From assembly GCA_030037875.1 (NCBI GenBank), contig JASHPV010000079.1, positions 1 to 16,536 on the forward strand: a stretch of DNA of 16,536 bases, written 5' to 3'. This DNA is from Thermoplasmata archaeon. GTDB taxonomy: Archaea > Thermoplasmatota > Thermoplasmata > Lutacidiplasmatales > UBA184. A program made the translations under genes and the position numbers. The notes below the pieces were generated by a model. The model saw only the letters and a list, made by a program, of their open reading frames with translations. It was not told the DNA's origin and made no database searches. This document shows, piece after piece, positions 1 through 6,991 of the stretch; the first letter of the stretch is position 1; each line of letters opens with the position of its first letter.

Positions 1-19
1 GAGGAGGTAACGAGGCCAG

Positions 20-904
20 ATGCGTCCGCAACTGGTCATCTCGGCCACGCTGTTCCTGGACGTAGTCCTTTTCGCGTTCAACCTAACGGTCGCCCTTACG
101 GGCGGAAGTCGGGCCGTTCTCTCTCAGGCCGTGTACGCCCTAAGCGACGTGTTCGCCGGGGCGATGGTGATGTGGGGCTTTCTGGCGTCGCAGCGCCCTC
201 CGGATCACGAGCATCCGTTCGGGTACGGGAAGGAGCGATTCTTTTGGTCCTTCTCGGCCGGCCTTCTGGCCTTCACGTTCGCGGGCGGATTCGTGCTCGT
301 CGCCGGGGTGCAACAGATTCTGAATCCCCACGCGGTCACCGATATTCCCGAGGGCCTCCTAGTGGTCGGCGTCACGCTCCTTCTGAGCGTTCTCGGAATC
401 TGGGTCGTCCTGCGCGAGCTCCGCCGGGATGCATCCACCATCTCCGACTTTCTGGGCTCCGCCCATCAGGGACTCAAGACGATCTTCTATCAGGATGTGA
501 TCTCAGTACTCGGAAGTGGGGTCGCCTTTGCCGGGCTGCTCTACGAATTTCACAGCCCCAGCGGCAAAGTCGACGGCCTTACGGCGACCATAGTGGGCGT
601 GCTCATGGTCGCCACCGGTATCGTGCTAGCGGCCGAAAGCCGGGATCTCCTGGTCGGCAAGGCCATCTCTCCCGAGCAGGCGCGGGCGGTGCTCTCCCTC
701 GTCGAACGGGACCCTCGGGTCCGAAAGGTCCGGGGACTGCAATCGATGATGCTGGGTCCGGACGACGTGCTCCTAGCGATCCGCGTCAATTTCCTCGATA
801 ACATGGACACGGACGAGATCGAGTCCTCGATCGACCACCTGTCCTTGACGCTGCGCGAGGCGTTTCCTCAGGTGCGTCATCTGCTCATCGAGCCGGAATC
901 ATGA
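20..904 (+). CDS. Cation diffusion facilitator (CDF) transporter, ZnT9-like subgroup
   Basis: This 294-residue integral membrane protein is probably a divalent metal/proton antiporter exporting Zn, Mn or a similar ion. Hydrophobic segments lie near residues 5-25, 33-56, 76-99, 111-131, 155-174 and 188-206, followed by a soluble C-terminal domain from about 217 that resembles the CDF cytoplasmic domain. HPFGYGK at 65-71 is the CDF loop signature. Asp43 (TM2) and Asp159 (TM5) sit where metal-site aspartates are expected. The usual partner His/Asp four residues before Asp43 is Tyr39, and TM5 reads YQDVISVLG, similar to the EDxxAxxG form of the SLC30A9/ZnT9 branch. The segment AAESRDLLVGKA (204-215) is also typical of that branch. 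A strong Shine-Dalgarno (GGAGGT, 3-8) fixes the ATG at 20. The stop overlaps the end of the convergent MFS gene by 6 bases. The family is secure, the substrate unknown. Confidence 0.88.
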   Translation: MRPQLVISATLFLDVVLFAFNLTVALTGGSRAVLSQAVYALSDVFAGAMVMWGFLASQRPPDHEHPFGYGKERFFWSFSAGLLAFTFAGGFVLVAGVQQILNPHAVTDIPEGLLVVGVTLLLSVLGIWVVLRELRRDASTISDFLGSAHQGLKTIFYQDVISVLGSGVAFAGLLYEFHSPSGKVDGLTATIVGVLMVATGIVLAAESRDLLVGKAISPEQARAVLSLVERDPRVRKVRGLQSMMLGPDDVLLAIRVNFLDNMDTDEIESSIDHLSLTLREAFPQVRHLLIEPES

Positions 905-2158
905 GTTGGGGGCCGCCTCACCGGTCTGAGGGGCCCCTCGGTGGGCCCTCAAATCGTCGAGTCTCGCCGTGGTGAGGATGATCAGGCCGCCGGCAATGAG
1001 CAGAAAGAACAGGTCGACGCCGGCCGTCTGATAGGTGGAATCCAGCGCCGAGACGCCCCAGAGCCCGGCGACCATGCCCGCACTGATCACGAGCGAGTAG
1101 AGCGCCATGGTCGTACCCCGGGTCAGCGTGCGGCTCACGTCCGTGAGGGAGGCGAGGGCGGCGGGTCCGTACCCGAGCGCGAAGAGCGCGCTGAGGCCGA
1201 TGCCCCCCAGGAGGTAATCCCGGGGTCCATACTGGGCGATCAGGCCCGCCAGTCCGAGGAGGGACACAAAGCCGATGGTCCCCAGGACCAGGAAGAGCGG
1301 CCGGCCCCGCCGGTCGGCTTGCCGTCCAAACCAAGGCTGCGTCACGAGAAGCAAGAGTCCGGCCCCGGCGATGAGGGCCGCGAGCCACGTGAGAGGAAGT
1401 CCCACGCCCTTCGCCGCACTGCCCAGAAAAATGAAAGCCGCCCCGAGGAGCATGTAGATCACGAACCAAGGCAGGACGAGGAGCAGTACATCCCGCCGGA
1501 GGATGGCCTCTTGGATGTGGCGGAGTTGGAACGTGTTCCGATCGACCGGCTCGGAGTACCCCCGGACGGACGCGAGGGCAAACAGAAAGCCGGCCAACAG
1601 GACGGCGGCACCAATGCGGAACAGCCACGGTAGTTCCGAATTGGGAAGAGTCCCCAGCGCCGCGAGACCGGCGGCGAATCCCAGAATGTAGCCCAACAGG
1701 TTGACCGCATCGAAACGTCCCATCTCGAAGCCGCGCTCCATCCGCCCCGATTGGTCCGCCACCACGGCCAGACTCGCGGCGAGGATGGCGCCGCTCGCGA
1801 TTCCGAAGAGAAGGTTGGCCCCACCTAACAGCCCGGCCGAGCGCCCGAGGGACATGACGGCGAGGAGGAGCGACGCGGCGACGGTGCCCCCGAGCAGGAT
1901 CGGGAATCGGCCGTACCGGTCCGCCGCCAGCCCCGACAAGAGGACGGTCGTGAATTCTCCGATCGGAGCAAGGGAACTCAGAAAGCCCACCAGCCCGACC
2001 TCGCCCCCGCTGATTCCGAGCGACGTGCGAGCAAAGTACGACGCAAACACGGAAACGGTCAGGCCGAAGCCGAACCGGATGAAGAACGTCGTACCGAAGA
2101 CCGCGCGCAGAAGGCGGGGGGATTCCGGGGCAGCGTGTTGCAGTCCGGCGGAGGACAC
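899..2158 (-). CDS. Major facilitator superfamily transporter
   Basis: This 419-residue polytopic membrane protein has about 12 hydrophobic segments and no signal peptide. The MFS motif A appears in both halves: GLAADRYGR at 76-84 and a degenerate repeat FGRQADRRGR at 277-286. These lie in the loops between TM2/3 and TM8/9, as expected. Its length is normal for the family. The closest general look is to drug or sugar efflux-type MFS proteins, but the sequence gives no substrate. It is the last gene of the minus-strand cluster, starting 9 bases after the VOC/glyoxalase stop, so the two are probably co-transcribed. Its stop codon overlaps that of the convergent CDF gene. A long parallel frame over the same region is Arg/Pro-rich and is only a GC-rich shadow. 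Confidence 0.88.
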   Translation of the reverse strand: MSSAGLQHAAPESPRLLRAVFGTTFFIRFGFGLTVSVFASYFARTSLGISGGEVGLVGFLSSLAPIGEFTTVLLSGLAADRYGRFPILLGGTVAASLLLAVMSLGRSAGLLGGANLLFGIASGAILAASLAVVADQSGRMERGFEMGRFDAVNLLGYILGFAAGLAALGTLPNSELPWLFRIGAAVLLAGFLFALASVRGYSEPVDRNTFQLRHIQEAILRRDVLLLVLPWFVIYMLLGAAFIFLGSAAKGVGLPLTWLAALIAGAGLLLLVTQPWFGRQADRRGRPLFLVLGTIGFVSLLGLAGLIAQYGPRDYLLGGIGLSALFALGYGPAALASLTDVSRTLTRGTTMALYSLVISAGMVAGLWGVSALDSTYQTAGVDLFFLLIAGGLIILTTARLDDLRAHRGAPQTGEAAPNS

Positions 2159-2167
2159 GTCCGGAGC

Positions 2168-2557
2168 TCACCGCCCGGCGGGCGCCCGCTCGATCAGCTC
2201 GATCCAGACGTCGTTGGGGTCCAGTATGAAGGCGAGTCGCCCCGAACCCCCCTGGAGCTTGTACGGTTCCTTCGCCACCTTAACCCCCTGAGCCCGGACG
2301 CGGCTCAGAAAGGCGTCGATGTCGGGCAGCTCGAACGCGAAGTGGTCGAGCTGTTCTCCCGCTTCGAACTGATCCTTACCCTCCCAATGGGTCAACTCGA
2401 TGCGCGCCCCGGTTTCGGGGTCCTTGACGAAGGCAATCTCCGCGTGATTCTCAGGGATGGGCCGACGCCGCTCGAACTCGAGTCCGAGCACCTCGGTGTA
2501 GAAGCGTAGGCTTTCGTCCATGTTCCTCACCGTGATCGAGGTATGCGAGAACCGCAT
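2168..2557 (-). CDS. VOC-superfamily protein, glyoxalase I-like
   Basis: This 129-residue cytosolic protein belongs to the vicinal-oxygen-chelate superfamily and resembles lactoylglutathione lyase (glyoxalase I, GloA). It starts with the family pattern HTSITVRNMDESLRFYTEVLGL and ends with DPNDVWIELIE. The four expected metal ligands are visible: His5, Glu54 (IELTH), His72 (DHFAF) and Glu120 (IELIE). That set fits a Ni/Zn-dependent lyase or isomerase. Archaea generally lack glutathione, so the natural thiol or substrate may differ; a methylmalonyl-CoA epimerase-like or other VOC activity cannot be excluded. It lies 48 bases after the gltX stop and 9 bases before the MFS start. The ATG at 2557 gives a standard-length N-terminus, and no strong Shine-Dalgarno is seen. 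Confidence 0.82.
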   Translation of the reverse strand: MRFSHTSITVRNMDESLRFYTEVLGLEFERRRPIPENHAEIAFVKDPETGARIELTHWEGKDQFEAGEQLDHFAFELPDIDAFLSRVRAQGVKVAKEPYKLQGGSGRLAFILDPNDVWIELIERAPAGR

Positions 2558-2605
2558 GGGTATCCCCGGACGTTCAGCGTCGGCCCGGGGTATGAAGGTG
2601 GTCCC

Positions 2606-4336
2606 TTACGGGTGGCCGTAGCTGACGCGCAAAGGCGACGTTCCCGGGGACCAGTTGGCCTCAACCCGGACGAAGCCCACGCGCTCGAACTGGAGCCGGT
2701 CGCCAGGGGCCGCGCCTCGGAGCGCTCCCTCGCCCAGTCCTGTACGGTGTGTGCCGTCGATCTCCAGGATATCGACCGGGACCGAATCCGAAGCGCTGAC
2801 CCACTGGATGCGCGGGAGTCGCTTGTTCTCCTTCGACGTGAACGTCACCACCACGGATCCATCCGGACCCGGGGACAGGTCGGATGGCAATTGAACGTTC
2901 AGGAGATCTTTGAGGCGTATCTCGGACCCCGCGTTCCTCACGAGCTCGGCTCCCGGAAGCCAGAAATCAGGACCCGTCGGTACGGTGCGAGTCCCCAACT
3001 CCGTCCGCTCCGGATGATTGGGGAGCACGACGGGACCGAGACCCGCCGGGTACCGGTCCACCCGAACCAGCCGCGGGTCCGGGACGAACAGGCGTCGAGG
3101 AGTGGTGGGGTCGATGATCGCACGGTTCTCGGCGTAGAGGGTTTCGGCCGGCACCTCGATGTCTGCAAGGGAGAGACCGAACGAGAGGGTGAACTTCCGG
3201 ACGGCTTCCACGGAGATTCCGCGTCGGTCCAGCGATTGGAGGCTCCAGGTCCGGGGGTCCGCCCAGCCGTCGTACACCCCGGATTTCACCTCGACGTAGG
3301 CCTTGCTCTTGGCGACCTTCGCCTCGCGGACCCGCAGGATTCCCCAGTGCAGGAAAGGAGGTCCGGAAATGCCGAGGAGTTTCCAGATGAACTCCTGCAT
3401 CCGGTCCTCGATCACTAGGTCCTTGCCTCGGATGACGTGGGTGACCCCCAGTTCGATGTCATCGACGGCCCAAGAGAATTCGAGCATCGGCCACACCCGA
3501 TAGCGGTGGCCGACCCGCGGGTGGTCGAAGTCGCTGATCCGAAGCAGGACTCGGTCCCGGAACCCCGGGTCCGGGTCCTGCAGGTTGGTCTTGAGACGGA
3601 GCACGGCCTCGCCCGGAGCAAACCCCCCGGAGAGCATTTTCTGCCAATCCGCGCGCGTCTCCTCGATCGATTGCGACCTTTCGGGGCACGCGATGCCGTT
3701 CTTCCGGTTCTCGCGCAGAAGGTCGGCCGAGCAGCGACACACATAGGCGGCGCCGCGGTCGATCACCCGGATCGCCCAGTCGTAATGGCGCGGGATCCGG
3801 TCGGACTTGTAGTAGATCGCGTCGGGTTTCACGCCACAATTTTCGAGGTCCTTGAGGATCAGGTCAAAGAACTCGAGCTCCACACGCTTCTCTTCCGACC
3901 CCACGGTGTCGTCGAGCACGAGCAGCAGCTTGCCGTTGTACCGGCGGCGGTACGCGTCGTTGATGAAGATCATTCGGGCATGACCGACGTGGAGGGCCCC
4001 GGACGGGAAAGGCGCCATCCGGAGGACGACCCGACCATCGACCGCTTCGGCCAACGGCGGAAGTTCCCCGGGAGCTCCGGCAGGACGCGGGGCATCCACG
4101 ACGGGGCCGCCCAGCTCGGCTAGCGCCTGCCCTTGCTCGCTCCGGCTCATTTGGGTTACTGCGGACGCGACCCGGCCCGCCAGCTCGTTGAGTTCCGCCA
4201 CGTGTTCGCGGAGCGCAGGGTCGGTTGCAAGTAGGCGAGAGACAAGCGGACCGGCCCGCGCTTCGCCCCCGTGCTGGACCGCGTTGGCAAGGGCCAAGCG
4301 GCGAAGTCGCGATTCCGTGTCAGCGGGGAGCGGCAC
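2606..4336 (-). CDS. gltX: Glutamyl-tRNA synthetase, archaeal type
   Basis: This class I aminoacyl-tRNA synthetase charges tRNA-Glu, and in archaea usually also tRNA-Gln for later amidation by GatDE. At 576 residues it has the normal archaeal length. Residues 1-100 form the archaeal N-terminal helical domain (LALANAVQHGG at 14-24). The Rossmann HIGH motif is HVGH at 116-119, preceded by MAPFPSG. The KMSKS loop is KVAKSK at 340-345. An insertion carries a CRC (200-202) and Cys217. A beta-barrel anticodon-binding part follows from about 390, the arrangement shared with GlnRS and eukaryotic GluRS. The GTG at 4336 is chosen because homology to archaeal GluRS begins within the first ten residues. 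A GGAG lies about 20 bases upstream, too far to be decisive. The gene lies 24 bases after the RuvC-like gene and is probably co-transcribed with it. Confidence 0.95.
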   Translation of the reverse strand: MPLPADTESRLRRLALANAVQHGGEARAGPLVSRLLATDPALREHVAELNELAGRVASAVTQMSRSEQGQALAELGGPVVDAPRPAGAPGELPPLAEAVDGRVVLRMAPFPSGALHVGHARMIFINDAYRRRYNGKLLLVLDDTVGSEEKRVELEFFDLILKDLENCGVKPDAIYYKSDRIPRHYDWAIRVIDRGAAYVCRCSADLLRENRKNGIACPERSQSIEETRADWQKMLSGGFAPGEAVLRLKTNLQDPDPGFRDRVLLRISDFDHPRVGHRYRVWPMLEFSWAVDDIELGVTHVIRGKDLVIEDRMQEFIWKLLGISGPPFLHWGILRVREAKVAKSKAYVEVKSGVYDGWADPRTWSLQSLDRRGISVEAVRKFTLSFGLSLADIEVPAETLYAENRAIIDPTTPRRLFVPDPRLVRVDRYPAGLGPVVLPNHPERTELGTRTVPTGPDFWLPGAELVRNAGSEIRLKDLLNVQLPSDLSPGPDGSVVVTFTSKENKRLPRIQWVSASDSVPVDILEIDGTHRTGLGEGALRGAAPGDRLQFERVGFVRVEANWSPGTSPLRVSYGHP

Positions 4337-4360
4337 CGGCGCCGCCGACCAGGCGTCTCC

Positions 4361-5173
4361 TTAAGACGGTTCGTGCGGCGTAAGGCGGGCGGGCGCCCGA
4401 GACGAGACGGAGCGAGGGTACCTCCGCTCTCCTTCCCGCAGCGCGTCCGAGAAAGTGATACGCCCCTCCAGCACCTGTACGGCGAGTGCCTTCGGGAGGG
4501 TGAAATGCCCTCCGCTTTCGACCCGGCTCACCCGTTGCAAGTTGGCCACCTCTCCCGGGGTCACTCGGACCGAGTTGGGTTCGTGAACCCGCTGGCCCCG
4601 GGACCGGGCAATCCGTTCGGCAGACTGTGGATCGCGGGGTCGAGGGCGTCCGCGCATGGTCGTTCCCGATTCGTCGACCATTTCCACCGGTCTCCGCAAC
4701 CCCCAGAGAACTTGCAGGATCCGGTCACGCGCGGTTCGGTCGCCACTGCCGACGCGGAACACGACCGCCGCCTCCGGGAAGCGTCGCTGAAGTTGTCGCC
4801 CGAACATGGCGACGGATTCCGGAGATTCCAGGTTGCCCTGGGCGAGCGAGATGTCCCCGGAGACGACCGCATAGCCCGGACGAGGGCCGGGATCGATTCC
4901 AACTACGAGTTCCCGGGTCGAAACTCCGGTCAGGGCGCCCTCGACCGCCGCCCACAGGGCAAGACGATCCCCGCTGGCCCCGACCACGATAATGCGCGGA
5001 AAGGAAATCGACTGGGCCTCTTCGGGGCTCGTGAGAACGACGGCTACCGAGGATGGAATCCTCTCACCGGGGAGAAGACTGAGCGTCGAAATCTTCCGCT
5101 CCCGCAACGCTCCGGCAAGATCCGAATACAGGGTCGGATCCCGCGTTACCAGAGCTACGGAACGGCGTCGCAC
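4361..5173 (-). CDS. Uncharacterised protein with RuvC/RNase H-fold motif
   Basis: This 270-residue protein has no function I can name. Residues 1-85 look like a small alpha/beta domain (VALVTRDPTLYSDLAGALR). Residues 89-170 begin with VVGIDPGPRPGYAVV, the Asp-bearing first strand typical of RuvC, YqgF and other RNase H-fold nucleases (Asp94). An acidic residue ends a later strand (VEMVDESG, Glu168), and DPQSAERIARSRG (181-193) could supply the third acidic position. The C-terminal region (about 205-250) contains GHFTLPKALAVQVLEGRITFSDALRE. No signal peptide or membrane segment is seen. It starts with GTG at 5173 behind a TATA-like CTATATGG about 30 bases upstream, consistent with a leaderless transcript. 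It heads the cluster containing gltX. It could be a structure-specific nuclease or a non-catalytic RNase H-fold protein. Confidence 0.7.
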   Translation of the reverse strand: MRRRSVALVTRDPTLYSDLAGALRERKISTLSLLPGERIPSSVAVVLTSPEEAQSISFPRIIVVGASGDRLALWAAVEGALTGVSTRELVVGIDPGPRPGYAVVSGDISLAQGNLESPESVAMFGRQLQRRFPEAAVVFRVGSGDRTARDRILQVLWGLRRPVEMVDESGTTMRGRPRPRDPQSAERIARSRGQRVHEPNSVRVTPGEVANLQRVSRVESGGHFTLPKALAVQVLEGRITFSDALREGERRYPRSVSSRAPARLTPHEPS

Positions 5174-5186
5174 TGATCGGCAGGAC

Positions 5187-5196
5187 GGTTAAATCG
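5187..5196 (+). promoter_or_regulatory. Candidate TATA box for the zinc-ribbon/RNase P unit
   Basis: The plus strand reads GGTTAAATCG, placing TTAAAT about 23-28 bases before the GTG at 5217. It is interleaved with the oppositely directed TATA-like box at about 5200, so the two divergent units share one 43-base promoter region. No Shine-Dalgarno precedes the GTG, which fits a leaderless transcript. Confidence 0.5.
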
Positions 5197-5206
5197 CCCA
5201 TATAGT
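5195..5206 (-). promoter_or_regulatory. Candidate TATA box for the RuvC-like/gltX unit
   Basis: On the minus strand this reads CTATATGGGCGA. The TATA core lies roughly 27-32 bases before the GTG at 5173. That is the spacing expected of an archaeal TATA box driving a leaderless or near-leaderless mRNA. It is AT-rich in an otherwise GC-rich neighbourhood. It is assigned by eye only. Confidence 0.5.
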
Positions 5207-5216
5207 TTCCCGGGCT

Positions 5217-5555
5217 GTGGCAGTCTGTCCACGCTGCGGCACTCCGGCCGCGGAGGGCGTCCTGTTCTGTCGGCAGTGCGGCGCCACGATACCACCGACG
5301 GCGCCCGCGACGTCGCCGCTTCCATCCTGGACGCCGGGAACGACGGCGACTGGGCGACCAGTCCCTCCCCCTGCATCCGTATGGCCACCGCCCCCGGGTC
5401 CGTCGCCTGCACCACCGCCTCCGCTGCCCCGCACCGCGAAGTACTGTCCGAATTGCAACAACGTGATATCGGCCTCCTCCGTCGTCTGCCCCGTATGCGG
5501 GGCCCCGGTTCCGCCCGCCGGCGCGGCCGGCGGGGGCGCCGCACCGCCGCGATGA
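5217..5555 (+). CDS. Double zinc-ribbon protein with proline-rich linker
   Basis: This small 112-residue protein has two treble-clef-type zinc ribbons joined by a long Pro/Ala/Thr-rich, probably disordered linker (residues 28-72). The first ribbon has Cys4, Cys7, Cys18 and Cys21 (VCPRC...FCRQCG). The second has Cys77, Cys80, Cys91 and Cys94 (YCPNC...VCPVCG). A short Pro/Gly/Ala tail follows. No catalytic domain or membrane segment is present. Such proteins often mediate protein or nucleic acid binding, but no specific role can be given. The GTG start at 5217 places the first Cys at residue 4 and agrees with the TATA-like box upstream. Its TGA overlaps the ATG of the RNase P gene (ATGA, 5552-5555), so the two are translationally coupled. 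Confidence 0.8.
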   Translation: MAVCPRCGTPAAEGVLFCRQCGATIPPTAPATSPLPSWTPGTTATGRPVPPPASVWPPPPGPSPAPPPPLPRTAKYCPNCNNVISASSVVCPVCGAPVPPAGAAGGGAAPPR

Positions 5556-5962
5556 TTCGTGCGGCGCACGAGCGGATCCAGGACCTATTCTCCCTGGCGG
5601 AATCCGAAGTCCGACGGTCACCGAACAATCTGTCGCGGCGCTATGTGCTCCTCGCGCGGCGGATCGGGATGCGCTACAATGTCCGACTGCTCCGCGAGTA
5701 TCGAGACGTGTACTGCCGGGGCTGCTCGACCTTCTGGGTCGAGGGCCGGTCGGTGCGGACTCGGCTCCGCGCGGGCCGTCGCACCCAGACCTGTCTGGAG
5801 TGCGGTCGAGTCCGGCGAATCCCCATCAAGCACCAGCCGTTGGCGCCGCCTCCGCTCGAAGAGCCCCCCGACCGAGCCGTACGTCGAGAACAGGCGGTGC
5901 TCATCGACGAAGGGCTCGATACCGAGTCCGAGGCCGACCTCGATGAGGAGGAAGGCCCTTAA
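5552..5962 (+). CDS. rnp4: Ribonuclease P protein component 4 (Rpp21/Rpr2 family)
   Basis: This 136-residue protein subunit of archaeal RNase P binds the RNA component, with Rpp29 as partner, and helps process the 5' ends of pre-tRNAs. The N-terminal helical part (1-50) includes the pattern SRRYVLLARRIGMRYNVRL common to Rpp21. It is followed by a zinc ribbon with Cys55, Cys58, Cys81 and Cys84 (YCRGC...CLECG). Basic residues between the Cys pairs (RTRLRAGRRTQ) fit RNA contact. The tail from about 100 is Pro-rich and then acidic (EADLDEEEGP), longer than I expect for the family. The ATG at 5552 overlaps the previous stop as ATGA. The gene lies 25 bases upstream of tRNA-Leu, and the stop codon region doubles as the TATA-like element of that tRNA. 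Confidence 0.9.
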   Translation: MIRAAHERIQDLFSLAESEVRRSPNNLSRRYVLLARRIGMRYNVRLLREYRDVYCRGCSTFWVEGRSVRTRLRAGRRTQTCLECGRVRRIPIKHQPLAPPPLEEPPDRAVRREQAVLIDEGLDTESEADLDEEEGP

Positions 5963-5964
5963 GG
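5958..5964 (+). promoter_or_regulatory. Candidate TATA box of tRNA-Leu
   Basis: CTTAAGG lies 24-30 bases before the first base of the tRNA, the usual archaeal spacing. It includes the TAA stop codon of the RNase P gene (5960-5962), so the element is embedded in the end of that coding region. Confidence 0.4.
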
Positions 5965-5987
5965 TGGTACTTTCCCCTAGCGCGTGA

Positions 5988-6070
5988 GCCGGGGTGGCCG
6001 AGCGGCCAAAGGCGGCAGACTCAAGATCTGCTCTCGTAGGAGTTCCCAGGTTCGAATCCTGGCCCCGGCA
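5988..6070 (+). tRNA. tRNA-Leu (anticodon CAA)
   Basis: This 83-base class II tRNA folds fully by eye. The acceptor stem GCCGGGG/CCCCGGC is perfectly paired and followed by discriminator A. The D arm is GCC/GGC. The anticodon stem GCAGA/TCTGC encloses loop CTCAAGA, giving anticodon CAA for codon UUG. A long variable arm contains the CTC/GAG stem, and the T arm is CCAGG-TTCGAAT-CCTGG. No intron is present and CCA is not encoded, as in many archaea. A short T-run (TTTT, 6072-6075) directly follows and may help termination. Apparent open frames crossing this region are chance. Confidence 0.97.
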
Positions 6071-6215
6071 CTTTTCCCACAGCGCGTCGCCGAAGTTCGA
6101 TTCGAAGAACGGCACCCCCGTCGGCGCTGTAAATTGGTCCGCGGGGAACACAAGCTACCAGTATAGGGACAGCCTCCCGACGCCCAGTTGCGGGAATCTC
6201 CGGGAAGTTCCTAGC

Positions 6216-6515
6216 ATGGTCATGCAAATTCGAATCTACAAGATTCACGCCGGACGGATGGACGAGTGGCTCGCCGGTTGGAGAAGATCGATCGTTCCTC
6301 TTCGTCAGAAGTTCGGCTTCGAGGTTGTCGGAGCGTGGGTGAATCGAGAGTCTAATCGGTTCGTGTGGGTTCTGAGTCTCCCCGCCTCTGATGACTGGGA
6401 CTCGCGCGACGAGGCTTACTACGCGTCGGAAGAGCGGCGCGCTCTCCACTCGGACCCCGCGGATTGCGTTGCCGACGCGGAGACGATTCTGGCGGAACCG
6501 GTGGCACGACCCTAG
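6216..6515 (+). CDS. NIPSNAP-like small protein
   Basis: This 99-residue soluble protein resembles the NIPSNAP branch of the ferredoxin-like (dimeric alpha/beta barrel) superfamily. It starts MVMQIRIYKIHAGRMDEWLAGW, where 'RIYKIHAGRMDEW' is the typical beta-strand plus helix opening. The centre reads GFEVVGAWVNRESNRFVWVLSL and is followed by YYASEERRAL, all typical of the fold. Its biochemical role is unknown; relatives include uncharacterised proteins in degradation gene clusters. The open frame extends upstream through the tRNA, but the protein must start at the ATG at 6216 (or the ATG at 6222), where family similarity begins. It stands alone between tRNA-Leu and a long gene-poor region. 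TATA-like motifs occur at about 6128-6134 (TGTAAAT) and 6161-6167 (GTATAGG). Confidence 0.75.
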   Translation: MVMQIRIYKIHAGRMDEWLAGWRRSIVPLRQKFGFEVVGAWVNRESNRFVWVLSLPASDDWDSRDEAYYASEERRALHSDPADCVADAETILAEPVARP

Positions 6516-6991
6516 GCGGCCGTGCGGGCGCAAGGGTGGGATTCGCTCAACCGGTTCGAGCTCCTCTCGCGCTCGACGGATTGTGACCGCGAACTTGCCC
6601 GTGTCGGTCATGTCGAATCCATTCACCTGAAACGCACCGAGGCGCTCTCGCCTAGAGCAACCTACCCAGATCCATAACACGGGACGGGATTCGAGGCAAT
6701 CCCCGGCACGCGCGCCGAGCGTGGTCATGTCATGGGCCTCGCGTGTTCACATGCCGCCCGAGCTGCCGCAGCGGAATGTCTGTTCCGTGTTTGGCCTAGG
6801 CAAGCGACCCAACGTTCAAACGCGGAGACGGCCTACTGTGGTGTGTGAGGAGAGCGGCCGATAGGAGGCGTGGCCCAGGCCATACACCGAAGGCCCATCT
6901 GTCTCGGCCTACTGGCTCGGTGAATGACGGCCCGACCAGCCCGCGGGCTCAAGCCACGGTCCGAAGAAAATCTCGTCCGGAACCTGCTCTC
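6516..6991 (+). other. 476-base region without a convincing gene
   Basis: This is the only gene-poor stretch above 300 bases in the window. Open frames crossing it have mixed third-codon bases unlike neighbouring genes. A minus-strand segment at about 6540-6640 reads like a short protein piece (MTDTGKFAVTIRRAREELEPV, slightly longer in all) and has GC-rich third positions. It has no family I recognise and no clean start/stop context, and could be a gene remnant or chance. The part just before 6992 contains GAAGAAAATC (6962-6971), a weak TATA-like stretch for the HTH_10 gene. No repeat, RNA fold or insertion sequence was recognised. Confidence 0.5.

Noticed and set aside
918..2171. Long alternative minus-strand frame of 417 codons over the MFS gene
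   Set aside because: Its Arg/Pro/Gly-rich composition without domains is typical of GC-rich shadow frames; the 899-2158 frame has clear MFS motifs.
2543..4123. Long plus-strand frames opposite gltX
   Set aside because: They are antisense shadows of a well-supported aminoacyl-tRNA synthetase, with no recognisable domains.
5994..6215. Upstream extension of the NIPSNAP-like reading frame
   Set aside because: The extension runs through the tRNA-Leu gene, and family similarity begins at the ATG at 6216 or 6222.
6845..6991. Longer start for the HTH_10 regulator at the GTG at 6845
   Set aside because: The additional residues are Arg/Pro-rich with weak codon bias and no similarity to the family N-terminus.
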